Positions 17,742-26,776 of a DNA stretch of 44,431 nt are shown in pieces. Under the pieces are notes generated by a model. It did no database searches, was not told the DNA's origin, and saw nothing but the letters and a program-made list of their open reading frames with translations. The DNA is taken from the NCBI GenBank assembly GCA_964607445.1, contig CAZSKN010000021.1:1-44431 (forward strand), written 5' to 3'. Made by a program: the position numbers and the translations under genes. The DNA is from CALCKU01 sp964607445. Its GTDB lineage: Bacteria > Pseudomonadota > Alphaproteobacteria > Caulobacterales > Maricaulaceae. The stretch's first letter is position 1, and every line of letters begins with the position of its first letter.

Positions 17742-18554
17742 GATAACCTCACGATAAAAGCGGCACCAAAACCGATAATAGGTATTAGGCCGTCAAAAGC
17801 AATATAGATATTGGCGTTCTCTACACCGTAGAATAAGAAAATATCAAGTTATAGAAACAGTGTCTATCATTTGAACATGAATACGAAATTAAACCGATTA
17901 CAGCCGATTATGACATATTCACATCTCGAACCTTCTCATATATTTCGCCCTCATCATTTTAAATTTGACTGCAAATTCAATGCCAATTTTGAAAAACCTG
18001 CAATAGATTAAACCGCCCAGAGCATACTCAGAGAATATCCAGAGAATACTCGGACAATATATAGACCGGCCCCGATAAATCCATCGTCTGTATAGCTCCC
18101 GTCCCAATAGGCCGCTTACCCATACCCCCGCGAGGGGGTTAAGCCGTCCTATTCACAACTGTAAGCCGACTCATGCTGACTATTGACTCACGCCAGACTA
18201 CGCTTGATACGCCCTAGAAAAGGGATAACACTTAACATAGGGATGGCTCCGCGGTGAGCCTGTAAATCATGCGGCACAAGCAGTCGATATATGGTCACGG
18301 CCCACACCACGGCTTTCAGGCATTGGTCAGGAGATTTATGGCTGGGGATGGTATATCGGCCCGAAAAAGCTTAAATGCGATCAAAAGCCGTAAAACCAGC
18401 CTTGTAGACGTGAATATAAATGTTATTATAATGCGGAGCGGGCGCAAAACCATGACACTAAATTTTATGAACACTCTCACAGAGAGAGCATGGCGACGCT
18501 ATCCTATGGCCGTCTTCCCATTAAAATACCAAAGCAAATTTATGGAGTTACGTC
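17742..18554. other. Long intergenic region between the export lipoprotein and wecC
   Basis: About 0.8 kb with no gene I can support. It must hold the divergent promoters for the export lipoprotein gene and wecC. Contents seen: a direct repeat CGATTA (twice, near 17894-17910), an AT-rich run with repeated AGAGAATA near 18029-18052, the hairpin at 18124-18139, and a TATAAT at 18427-18432 with TTGTAG 19 bases before it, a weak candidate promoter reading toward wecC. A 102-codon plus-strand frame (18269-18577) runs into wecC but looks like chance. Confidence 0.5.
18124..18139. repeat. GC-rich hairpin with GNRA-type loop
   Basis: ACCCCC, GCGA, GGGGGT: a perfect six-base-pair stem closed on a GCGA tetraloop when read on the plus strand. 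No T-run follows in either direction, so it is not a standard intrinsic terminator. It lies about 0.4 kb upstream of wecC in an otherwise empty region and could be part of an untranslated leader or a small RNA. Confidence 0.45.
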
Positions 18555-19835
18555 GTGAATACAGACCGTCCTTTTAACCTGATAAGCATGATTGGCTTAG
18601 GCTATATTGGTTTACCAACGGCCGCTGTCATTTCCGACAGCGGCAATAAAGTCCTCGGCGTTGATGTCGATAGCCAGACCGTAGAGACGATTAACCGTGG
18701 TGAGATTCACATTGTCGAACCCAAGCTCGACGACATTGTCCGTAAAGCGGTAGCCGCCGGTAACTTACGCGCAACCACGCAACCCGAAACCGCAGACGCC
18801 TATCTTATTGCCGTGCCGACGCCGATAACGGCTGAAAAAAATGCCGACCTGACCTATGTATTAAGTGCCGGCAAGGCGATTGCGACAGTCTTGAAACGCG
18901 GAGATCTTGTGGTGCTGGAATCCACCTCTCCTATCGGGGCGACAGAAACACTGATAGATGCCCTTAGCAATCTGCGGCCCGACCTTAAATTTCCTAAATG
19001 GAATGACCCGGCGAGTGCCAATGACATTGATATTAATGTCGCCTATTGCCCCGAGAGAGTTTTACCCGGAAAGGTCGTTGAAGAATTAATCTCTAATGAT
19101 CGGGCGATTGGAGGCATGACCCCTGCCTGCACACAGCGCGCGATTGCGCTTTATAGCCTATTTGTCAAAGGCGAACTCTTTGCTACGGACACACGCTCGG
19201 CAGAACTTTGCAAACTCGCGGAGAATGCCTTTCGTGATGTTAATATCGCCTATGCCAATGAATTGGCCAATGTCTGCGAAGCCATAGATATGAATGTCTG
19301 GGAAGTCATTCGATTGGCGAACCGCCACCCCCGGGTCAACATTTTACAACCGGGCCCCGGTGTGGGGGGGCATTGCATTGCCGTTGACCCCTGGTTCATT
19401 GCCGAAACCGCTCCGGACGATACCCCTTTAATACAAGCCGCCCGTAACATTAATGACGGCAGACCTTCGCGTGTTTTGAAACGTGTCGATCAAGCCGTAG
19501 CTGAGTTTTTAATGACACATAGCGCACGCAGTAAAGACAGTCTTAAAATCGCCTGTTACGGAATTGCCTTCAAGCCCAATATTGACGATCTGCGCGAAAG
19601 TCCGGCTCTGCAAATTGCGAAACAGCTGGCGCAAAACTATCCCGGCAATGTGTGGGCTGTGGAGCCCAATGTTGAGGACTTACCAGACCACCTCAGTCAC
19701 ATCGGGCTTCAACCTCTGGAACGCGCGATAAAAGACGCTGACATTCATGTTATGCTTGTCGATCATAGCCCGTTCAAAGCCCAGACACCTGAGTCCGACT
19801 ACATTGTGGATACAAAGGGTATCTGGAAAGAATAA
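18555..19835 (+). CDS. wecC: UDP-N-acetyl-D-mannosamine dehydrogenase
   Basis: A 426-residue NAD-dependent sugar-nucleotide dehydrogenase that oxidises UDP-ManNAc to UDP-ManNAcA. The NAD site is GLGYIG (14-19). AVPTP, ESTSPIGATE, YCPERVLPG and RDVNIAYANEL follow in order, and the catalytic Cys lies in GPGVGGHCIAVDPWF. The whole protein tracks Escherichia coli WecC closely by eye, including RLANRHPRVNILQPGPG and AFKPNIDDLRESPA. The GTG at 18555 has GGAG seven bases upstream. It is isolated on the plus strand between minus-strand genes; the 2-epimerase (WecB) that would feed it is not in the window. Confidence 0.94.
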   Translation: MNTDRPFNLISMIGLGYIGLPTAAVISDSGNKVLGVDVDSQTVETINRGEIHIVEPKLDDIVRKAVAAGNLRATTQPETADAYLIAVPTPITAEKNADLTYVLSAGKAIATVLKRGDLVVLESTSPIGATETLIDALSNLRPDLKFPKWNDPASANDIDINVAYCPERVLPGKVVEELISNDRAIGGMTPACTQRAIALYSLFVKGELFATDTRSAELCKLAENAFRDVNIAYANELANVCEAIDMNVWEVIRLANRHPRVNILQPGPGVGGHCIAVDPWFIAETAPDDTPLIQAARNINDGRPSRVLKRVDQAVAEFLMTHSARSKDSLKIACYGIAFKPNIDDLRESPALQIAKQLAQNYPGNVWAVEPNVEDLPDHLSHIGLQPLERAIKDADIHVMLVDHSPFKAQTPESDYIVDTKGIWKE

Positions 19836-19880
19836 CCCGTTATATTTAAGCCGTCAGGGCAGTCCGCCATTACACTGTTA

Positions 19881-19901
19881 GAAGCCCCCGTGACGGGCTT
19901 C
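19881..19901. terminator. Hairpin between convergent wecC and tyrosine kinase genes
   Basis: GAAGCCC, seven bases, GGGCTTC: a perfect seven-base-pair stem in the 0.24 kb gap where wecC (plus) and the wzc-type gene (minus) converge. Position and symmetry suit a bidirectional terminator, but no T-run follows on either side, so termination is uncertain. Confidence 0.35.
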
Positions 19902-20075
19902 AGCCATGACACATGGGACATGACACGGGTCATCAGCCATTGACATAAGGGTGATCAAATTGGCGGCGCCATACCACCAAATAAGTGTCCTTAGGCCCTC
20001 TCAAATCTCCATAAGCTTAGAAGAGACTATAGATTACTGTGCTGTGAGACATCGTGAGGGTTACAAAAGCGGCGA

Positions 20076-22289
20076 TTAAATAATTTCCATCTTACGCTTG
20101 GCCGCGGCCGCTTTGGTCTTTTTCTTTTTACTCTCCGGCCCATAATTTCCAAAATTACTACCATAGCTATATTGATAATAATTCATATAGCCTTTGGACG
20201 GCACATTATATTTCGACAAGATAACACCCAGAATTTTTGTACCGCTATTTACAAGACGTTCAAATGTTGTCCGGACAGTTTGTGTTCTTAACTTTCCAGC
20301 TTCAACGACGACAAGCGTCGCATCGACTGTCGCACCAATGATCGGAGAATCAGCCAGTCCTAATACGGGCGGAGAGTCGATGATAACATAATCATGTGTC
20401 TCTCTGACAAATGACAAAATTTGCTCAAACCTCGGCGAACTTAAAATTTCAGACGGGTTAGGCACTTTACGTCCGGCTGGAATTAATTGCAGGTTTTCAA
20501 AACGTGTTTGATGAATATTGCGTTTGATATCTGCATTACTTGTCAACAATCCGGACAGTCCAATAGAATCGCTGTCTTTTTCCAAAAAGGTCGGAAGCCG
20601 CATATCCGCATCTACAAGCAAAACGGAATGGCCGACACCGGCAAACCTTAGCGCCAATGCCAGAGACGTAACTGACTTGCCCTCGCCGCTCCGCGTACTT
20701 GTTACCTGTATAACTTTCGGCCCGCCATCCGGCCCCGAGAAATTGATATTGGTCCGTACCGAGGCATAAGCTTCAGATAAAACAGTCTGCGGATCCTCCA
20801 AATGCTCAACAATTTCGGACTGAACCGGATCAATCGGAATCACGCCCATAATCGTTTGGTTTAGGTTTTGTTTCACATCGTCAGGCGTTTTCACCCGATC
20901 ATCAATTATTTCAATAAGGTAGCATAGCCCAAACCCTAAAACTCCACTCAGCAAAAAGGCTAAAATCAATGATCGCAATTTATTGGGCTTAAACGGGTTT
21001 AACGGCGCCCGGGCCGGGTCAATAATTTGCACGAGTGTTGACCCGATCTCATCCACCACGCTGACTTCTTTTAAGCGTTGTAACAAACCTTCATATTGCG
21101 TCCGGCTGGTTTCAACTTCGCGCTTTAAAATATTATAATCAACACGACTTTCCCGTCCGTCAAACACAGACGATTTAAGACGGTTAACACGGGCTGCAAG
21201 ATCGTTTTCTCTGGCTTTGGCAATTTCAAACTGGGCACTACTCTCGGACAATTTTGCCGAAATAATCGCTGATTCTTGTGACTGTATTTCCTTATCAAAG
21301 AGTTCTATTCTATTTTTGAGTTCCAACATATCCGGAAACTCCGGTTTGAAAATGGCAAGCTTTTCCCGGTATTCGGAGGTCAGTTTAATCCGCTCCTCCT
21401 TTAATCCGTTAAGCGCCAAATTGTTCAATATATCAGACCCAAAACCCGCTTCCTGGGCCTGTAGATAGGTCAGTTCAGCCGATGTGCGGTCCAGACGCGC
21501 CTGTGTAAGTTCCGCGTTCAAGGTAACGAGGGCCGTCGTTTCCAAGCCTCCCGAGGCCTCATCATTCACATCTTCGCGAATGATTATGATCCCGTTATCT
21601 GATGCATATTTCACCAATTTGCGTTCCGCCTGCTCCAACTCCCCTTTAATCAGCACCAGACGGTCTTCCAGAAACTCCCGCGCATACGCCGTGGTATTAA
21701 ATTTATTCGACAAAGAATTATTGATGAAGGTTTCCGTAAGGGAATTTGTTATCAGGGCCGCTTTTTTCGGGTCTGGATGCTCAAAACTTACATTTATCAA
21801 CCGGGTACGCCCGACAGGCTGAACCGTTAAACGGCTTTGAAAGCCACGCGCAATCAGGCTTAATTTCTGATCGCGGCTTAAGACACTCCACCCTTCATCA
21901 TCAGGGTCAATAAATGACGTATCATTTAACAAATTAAGATCAAGAATAACATCTTCGATCAATTGTCGCCCTTTTAGCAATTCAACCTGAGTCGTTAAAA
22001 ACTCCTTATCGGCAATCACATTTTCGACTTGCGAGATGTCCAGAATAGTACGCTCTTCCTGCTTGACCTCAAGCGTGGTCGACGCTTTGTAAATCGGGGT
22101 AATGCGAAACAGGACCAAAACCGTCAGCGCCACGAAAAATGTGACGATCAATGCGATTAACCACCACCATTTTTGCAGAACATGTAAAATCTTCCAAAAG
22201 TTAATCAGGGAACTACCAGAGCCTTCACCAAGGGGCACGCCGGCCTCATTCACTTGATTGGCATTAAGCATATTTGCACTATACGACAT
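20076..22289 (-). CDS. Wzc-type polysaccharide co-polymerase / BY tyrosine autokinase
   Basis: A 737-residue inner-membrane protein. The N-terminal Wzz domain has membrane helices near residues 40-60 and 440-460 flanking a long coiled-coil periplasmic region. The cytoplasmic kinase has Walker A in STRSGEGKS (531-539), Walker A' VLLVDADMR (556-564) and Walker B VIIDSPP (635-641). The C-terminal cluster holds seven tyrosines between 694 and 716, the expected autophosphorylation sites, followed by a Lys-rich tail. It sets chain length and gates export with the Wza-type lipoprotein encoded 2.4 kb away. The ATG has only a weak AAAGAAAG upstream. Confidence 0.94.
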   Translation of the reverse strand: MSYSANMLNANQVNEAGVPLGEGSGSSLINFWKILHVLQKWWWLIALIVTFFVALTVLVLFRITPIYKASTTLEVKQEERTILDISQVENVIADKEFLTTQVELLKGRQLIEDVILDLNLLNDTSFIDPDDEGWSVLSRDQKLSLIARGFQSRLTVQPVGRTRLINVSFEHPDPKKAALITNSLTETFINNSLSNKFNTTAYAREFLEDRLVLIKGELEQAERKLVKYASDNGIIIIREDVNDEASGGLETTALVTLNAELTQARLDRTSAELTYLQAQEAGFGSDILNNLALNGLKEERIKLTSEYREKLAIFKPEFPDMLELKNRIELFDKEIQSQESAIISAKLSESSAQFEIAKARENDLAARVNRLKSSVFDGRESRVDYNILKREVETSRTQYEGLLQRLKEVSVVDEIGSTLVQIIDPARAPLNPFKPNKLRSLILAFLLSGVLGFGLCYLIEIIDDRVKTPDDVKQNLNQTIMGVIPIDPVQSEIVEHLEDPQTVLSEAYASVRTNINFSGPDGGPKVIQVTSTRSGEGKSVTSLALALRFAGVGHSVLLVDADMRLPTFLEKDSDSIGLSGLLTSNADIKRNIHQTRFENLQLIPAGRKVPNPSEILSSPRFEQILSFVRETHDYVIIDSPPVLGLADSPIIGATVDATLVVVEAGKLRTQTVRTTFERLVNSGTKILGVILSKYNVPSKGYMNYYQYSYGSNFGNYGPESKKKKTKAAAAKRKMEII

Positions 22290-22634
22290 ATTGACGTTAG
22301 TCTTTCTTTAAATCGAAACTATGGGAGAACACAAACAGTCGATTTCGACACCGCGCTGTTGACCTCAAATCCAGTTATTTTTAATTCTGTCTATGTTCCC
22401 TATCAATATAGATCAACTCAATAATACATTAATTCTTAACCCAAGATAGGTTTACCTAGTCTGAAAATGCAGCGCCTATGTTCACACTCAAACCACTCAT
22501 ATTCAATAAGTGTAAACTAAGAGCTGAATTCATAGCTATTTACAAGTCAACTCACTAATTAAAGGTAAAATTCATAACCATTTCCCTTAGCAAGGTAGTG
22601 TCTATTTTCGAGACAGTAATCGCCTATGGACGCC
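22290..22634. other. AT-rich gap upstream of the tyrosine kinase gene
   Basis: A 345-base AT-rich stretch between the first polymerase gene and the tyrosine kinase gene, both on the minus strand. It probably carries the promoter of the kinase gene. I see no convincing -35/-10 pair, no strong hairpin and no small gene. Confidence 0.5.
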
Positions 22635-23999
22635 TTAGGCTTTGGCGCCGAGCTGACGATCAACCCTTATCGCAAAAAACGCCAATACGGCACTGATCGC
22701 TATGGTACGCAATGGGTAATCTACGCTGGAATGTAAAACCGGCATCAATATGCACAGCGTGTATATTTTGGCGCGAGTGGTTGACGTTGCGGGCTTGAAA
22801 AAGGCCAAAAACGCGACCCGAACCCACCACGCTACACCGGCCAGCAGCCATAAAAGTCCAAATAGGCCAAATTCCATCCATATTTGTAAAAAGTCATTAT
22901 GGGCTTGATTGACATAAACCGCGATCAACTCGTTTTGATTTTCGTAAACTTTATAAATGGTTTCAAATGCGCCGGGGCCTATCCCGAAAATACCAAAATC
23001 ACCCCTAGCCTTGAGACTGGTTTCAAAAATTTGATTTCTAGAGGTTTGTAAATCCGAACTATATTTTTGCATCAATTGCAAAAGATAGGTATTAAAAAAC
23101 AGCATATCGACGATAAATGCCACCAAGAAAATCAACATAATTCCCAAGATGCCTATCCTAAATTTCGCCTTTTTTTGTAATATAAACCCAACGAGGCCGA
23201 CGCCGATAAACAGCATGAAATATCCGGCAATCGATTGCGTCAGAATAAGGCCGGCGACAAAGAACATAGAGGCCACCGAGGATAAGACAAAGGGACCGCG
23301 ACTTTCCCTGCGAGAGGTTTGAAAATATTTATAGGCCCAGTAAAATCCCAAAGGCAAGCACGCCGCCAAAAGCGTGGCTTGGTGATTGACATTGGTGAAG
23401 ACCCCCCGGGGCACACCGTCATTTATAACCGTATAAGAGGTAAAGAGCGTCACCCCGAATAAAATTTGCGCCAAACCTAAAGCCAAGCTGAAACTTGCTG
23501 CTGCTAATAAAGACAATTCGGCTTTGTTAATTTCTTTCCGCGATGCAGACAGCGTCATAATCAAAGCGATGGCAATAACCGGTAAAAAATCGAACAAAGA
23601 CAAATAGGTTTTTTCAGGTTCCAAAGTTATCGGGAACCAAGGTGTTTGGCTCTGCGTCAAGGTAAAACTGTTCTCTACCACATCCCGTCCCTCAAATTGA
23701 GTCCAGATTGATGGCGGCAAGGGAATAAGATAAAGCAAGAACAGGCCGACCAGCCCCGCGCCTATGAGGATAGGGGGGCGTCGCAATGCAGAAAAATCAT
23801 TTTTCCGCGTTAAAAAAGCACTGCCAATAAAAACAATAGAGAGGATATAGAGAGGTAATTTGAACACATAGAGGTCTTGCGATGTCCCGCCTAAAATGAT
23901 GGCAAAAACAAGTATGACACTCAAACGCCATTCTAAAAACTGCGTTAAGACAGCTTGCACGGCGCCTGCGAAATCAAAATGCCTGATCTGTTGTCTCAT
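22635..23999 (-). CDS. O-antigen polymerase/ligase family protein (Wzy-like)
   Basis: A 454-residue multi-pass membrane protein with about ten to twelve hydrophobic segments. The Wzy_C/O-antigen ligase signature is clear: a periplasmic loop with GIGPGAFETIYKVYENQ followed by VNQAHNDFLQIWMEFGLFG, giving the conserved Gly-rich stretch and the His-Asn before the next helix. It should polymerise lipid-linked repeat units or ligate glycan at the periplasmic face. The ATG overlaps the stop of the preceding gene in an ATGA junction (23996-23999), so the two are translated as a pair. Confidence 0.88.
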   Translation of the reverse strand: MRQQIRHFDFAGAVQAVLTQFLEWRLSVILVFAIILGGTSQDLYVFKLPLYILSIVFIGSAFLTRKNDFSALRRPPILIGAGLVGLFLLYLIPLPPSIWTQFEGRDVVENSFTLTQSQTPWFPITLEPEKTYLSLFDFLPVIAIALIMTLSASRKEINKAELSLLAAASFSLALGLAQILFGVTLFTSYTVINDGVPRGVFTNVNHQATLLAACLPLGFYWAYKYFQTSRRESRGPFVLSSVASMFFVAGLILTQSIAGYFMLFIGVGLVGFILQKKAKFRIGILGIMLIFLVAFIVDMLFFNTYLLQLMQKYSSDLQTSRNQIFETSLKARGDFGIFGIGPGAFETIYKVYENQNELIAVYVNQAHNDFLQIWMEFGLFGLLWLLAGVAWWVRVAFLAFFKPATSTTRAKIYTLCILMPVLHSSVDYPLRTIAISAVLAFFAIRVDRQLGAKA

Positions 24000-25225
24000 G
24001 GCGTAACCTCAAGCGCTTTAACGCTCACCGATTGGAAATTAATTGAAATCCGGTCATTATAAAACCCCGGTACAGCCATTATACGCAATAATGCCATATC
24101 ACATTTATCTTTAAACCCGTCAGAGCGTACGCGCGCGATATCTGCATCCCTAAACGTATTATCGAATGTCAAAATCGGCCCGTTTTGAAACGGCGACGAA
24201 CAATTGATTTTAACCTGAAAGTTTCCCTTACGTGAAAGATAGCTGTAATTCGCCACAGCTGAAATTTCAAACGCCTTGTCTGTCGGTTTAAAAGACTGTT
24301 GCGCAATCGTCTGGGTCTTGTCGCCGTTAAATGATACATATAACCCCCCTGTACGCGCAAGTTCGCTACTGACGCCGGGGCGGGTCAATATCTGCCAGTT
24401 AAATGGCGCTGGAGCTTTTACATTTAAAAGTTCAGGATTATAGTTTAAACTCTCAGAAGCGAAAACCGCCTCGCCGGCTTTCTCGGTCACCCGCGCCCAT
24501 ATATCCTGCGCCGCCGCAACCTTGCCCATTGCAATCAAACCATTACTTAGAAATTGCGTATGTATGAAACTAGCCTGCGCGTCCGGTATGCTTTCAAGCC
24601 ACAGTAAAAAGGATTGCGATATAAGGTCGGCGCGTTCAGGCGTTAAGTCATGGATTTCTTGGAGCAGAAAAGGAGCCGCCCAGCGCGGATTTTCCGTAAG
24701 TTTTTCATTAATGAGCGTATAACCCGTATCCGTCTTGTATAGGCTTGATAAAACCGCTTCTAAAGGATCGCGTTTTTCGCGTTCTAAATTATACAGAATA
24801 TGAACTAATTTCAGAGTCTCGGACGCGTCATTGTTGGATCGCGCGAAATTTAGCAAGGTCCATAAATTGCTTCGATTGCGAGGGTTTCGACGCCTTATCG
24901 TATCAAACCAGTCCTGATTGATTATACTGGCATCGCGCAATGCCAGCATAGCTCCGTAATAAAACAATACCCGATCATTCAGCGGTGTACGTTTCAACAA
25001 TATAGAGCTGTTTTCTTTGATAATTCTGTCGTTCGCCTCACTGCCTTTGCTGATTTGTTTGAAATTCGCATCCAATAGGCTCTTGGTCGTCACCCGTTTA
25101 AATGGTCCGGGCGCCTGTGCCTGATTGGCGGACATATTCAGCGGCAAAAATGTATAAAGAGAGACCAAAATTAAAACGGCCATGATAGCACAGATAAAGA
25201 TATGTTTCACAAATCGCATAAACAT
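23996..25225 (-). CDS. Membrane-anchored protein of unknown function coupled to the polymerase
   Basis: A 409-residue protein I do not recognise. One hydrophobic segment (about residues 8-30) anchors the N-terminus and the rest should be periplasmic. Residues 50-250 are rich in helical, TPR-like segments (NDRVLFYYGAMLALRD, RSNLWTLLNFARSNNDASETLKLV). The last 140 residues are beta-rich and may form a carbohydrate-binding-like domain (from NWQILTRPGVSSELARTGGLYVS). It overlaps the polymerase gene by four bases, so it probably works with that polymerase, perhaps as a periplasmic scaffold. A second ATG two codons in is an equal start candidate. Confidence 0.75.
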   Translation of the reverse strand: MFMRFVKHIFICAIMAVLILVSLYTFLPLNMSANQAQAPGPFKRVTTKSLLDANFKQISKGSEANDRIIKENSSILLKRTPLNDRVLFYYGAMLALRDASIINQDWFDTIRRRNPRNRSNLWTLLNFARSNNDASETLKLVHILYNLEREKRDPLEAVLSSLYKTDTGYTLINEKLTENPRWAAPFLLQEIHDLTPERADLISQSFLLWLESIPDAQASFIHTQFLSNGLIAMGKVAAAQDIWARVTEKAGEAVFASESLNYNPELLNVKAPAPFNWQILTRPGVSSELARTGGLYVSFNGDKTQTIAQQSFKPTDKAFEISAVANYSYLSRKGNFQVKINCSSPFQNGPILTFDNTFRDADIARVRSDGFKDKCDMALLRIMAVPGFYNDRISINFQSVSVKALEVTP

Positions 25226-25243
25226 CAGTCTTACGTATGTCCC

Positions 25244-25516
25244 TTAAGATGAGTACGGGATGAATAAATCAACTGTGACGCAGATTTTATTCGCACATCT
25301 ACAGAAGGGAGATTTCACTCCGTCATCTCGTATGAACTTAAGCTCACAATAAGTCCAGTACCCCATAGGTCTAGTCAAGATCATTTGCGGTTTTTCCACA
25401 TCCTTTAGAACGCAATACCATATATTATTTTGGGCGGACGCTGTGTCGATATAGGCACTATCAGAAGGAACAAGATCGACGCGGTGCAAGATCGGAATGT
25501 GCAGATAATAAGACAT
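25244..25516 (-). CDS. Possible small hypothetical protein
   Basis: A 90-codon frame 18 bases upstream of the 409-residue gene on the same strand. No homology recognised, no signal peptide, and four cysteines in the second half (YCEL, FCRCANKIC). There is no clear Shine-Dalgarno before the ATG. The first half has plausible codon choice and the second half less so. It may be a real small gene of the polymerase operon or a chance frame in leader DNA. Confidence 0.3.
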   Translation of the reverse strand: MSYYLHIPILHRVDLVPSDSAYIDTASAQNNIWYCVLKDVEKPQMILTRPMGYWTYCELKFIRDDGVKSPFCRCANKICVTVDLFIPYSS

Positions 25517-25662
25517 ATAAAAATGTGATTATGACATCACGATTAGGGAGACCATACCTGAATTTTAAGGCCGAGGTTAAGATCGAAAGCCTATATATTA
25601 CCCCGTAATCAGAGCCTTATCATCAGCCTCGATAATCAGGCTTCGGTCGTGTCGAAAATCGG

Positions 25663-26268
25663 TTACTTTACGAGCTTGACGTCAAAAACTGTACGCACTG
25701 TTTTGGCGAGTATTTTCATATCCAAAATCATGCATACCCGTCTGGCATAAAAAGCATCATAACGCGCTTTATTGCTCGGCTTGATAAAATTACGCCCATT
25801 GACTTGCGCCAGCCCGGTTATGCCCGGCTTTACCGTGTAGATGACAGGGGTTTTCGATCTTTCTCCAGACGCCTGATCATCGACCAATAGCGGACGCGGC
25901 CCGATCAAGCTCATATGCCCGGTTAACACGCTGAGTAATTGTGGAATTTCATCCAAGCTGGATTTACGCAAGAAAAGCCCTATTGGCGTCAGTTTAAAAT
26001 CCTTGGCGGACGCCGTTTCCCGTGACAAAATCTTAGAATCGACCGTCATGGTTCTGAATTTGGGCATCATGAAAGATTTTCCCTGAAATCCTCGACGTTG
26101 CGACCAGAAAATAACCGGTCCTTCGGACGTCAGTTTCACGGCACAAGCTATAAGAATAAGTAAGGGACTTAAAATCAGCAATCCGAATGCGGCTACGCTG
26201 ATATCCATAATGCGCTTAACAGCCGGATAGCTCGCCCTCAAAGAATGTAAAACTTTATTTTCAACCAT
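25663..26268 (-). CDS. Monotopic phosphoglycosyltransferase (PglC/sugar transferase family)
   Basis: A 201-residue initiating sugar transferase that moves a phospho-sugar from a UDP-sugar onto undecaprenyl phosphate. It has an N-terminal re-entrant helix (about 20-47, with a Pro break in LILSPLLILI), then PKFRTM, the catalytic Asp-Glu dyad in SLDEIPQLLSVLTGHMSLIGPRP, and PGITGLAQVNGRN. The length is that of minimal PglC-type enzymes. It is the first gene before the 0.5 kb divergent promoter region, and a run of Gs lies eight bases before the ATG. It should start one glycan of this locus. Sugar specificity is not readable. Confidence 0.92.
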   Translation of the reverse strand: MVENKVLHSLRASYPAVKRIMDISVAAFGLLILSPLLILIACAVKLTSEGPVIFWSQRRGFQGKSFMMPKFRTMTVDSKILSRETASAKDFKLTPIGLFLRKSSLDEIPQLLSVLTGHMSLIGPRPLLVDDQASGERSKTPVIYTVKPGITGLAQVNGRNFIKPSNKARYDAFYARRVCMILDMKILAKTVRTVFDVKLVK

Positions 26269-26770
26269 ACTACTACCCCCATTAGCGACAATACACTATC
26301 GGTTTCCTTACCATTAATAATAGTATTGAAGGCGCCCCTAACAATAACTCTTTATTAACAAACATATTTGCGATGTGTAATCAAGCCTATGCCGCAAATA
26401 AAGTACATTTAGCACCTATTTTCACCTTATAGGCGTATTATCGATAAAAAATAACAGATTATAGGGGTGTTAAACATGGTTTTTGGGACGTTTACCCGCT
26501 TTGGTTTCACCTCGACCCAGGACCTGCTTAATGTAATTCAATCGTTAATGCGCTCTGAACCCCGCTAAAATCAAACATAAATCTGTCCAAATTTCGATCC
26601 ATTCATAAGCAAAACCGCTCCGATATTACCTACGGTTTAATCTACTTGACCTTTCCGAGGCAACTTGCCAAAAGCACCGCAAATCAAGATTGGGCAGTCT
26701 TAACGTCACGACGAATAAGTTTATAAGTTATGATCGAAAGGTCTATCCTTAGCTGCATAGCCCTTAGGAG
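26269..26770. other. Divergent promoter region between the two polysaccharide operons
   Basis: About 0.5 kb, AT-rich near 26300-26460, between the minus-strand sugar transferase and the long plus-strand operon. It must contain promoters for both. A candidate for the plus operon is TTAACG (26700-26705) and TATAAG (26722-26727) with a 16-base spacer. A 30-codon plus-strand frame at 26476 is listed separately. No strong terminator or riboswitch-like structure was seen. Confidence 0.45.
26476..26568 (+). CDS. Possible 30-residue leader peptide or small protein
   Basis: An ATG-started frame of 30 codons in the leader region of the main plus-strand operon, with AGGGG eight bases upstream as a plausible ribosome site. 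The peptide starts MVFGTFTRFGF and ends QSLMRSEPR; it has no transmembrane segment and no recognised relatives. It could be a leader peptide, a small protein or chance. Confidence 0.2.
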   Translation: MVFGTFTRFGFTSTQDLLNVIQSLMRSEPR

Positions 26771-26776
26771 TTGCAA

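Noticed and set aside
17919..18107. A 62-codon minus-strand frame upstream of the export lipoprotein
   Set aside because: The composition looks random, no Shine-Dalgarno or family resemblance is visible, and it sits in AT-rich promoter DNA.
18269..18577. A 102-codon plus-strand frame overlapping the wecC start
   Set aside because: It has no recognisable domain, an irregular basic composition and no clear ribosome site, and it runs 23 bases into wecC in another frame. The GGAG and GTG of wecC lie inside it.
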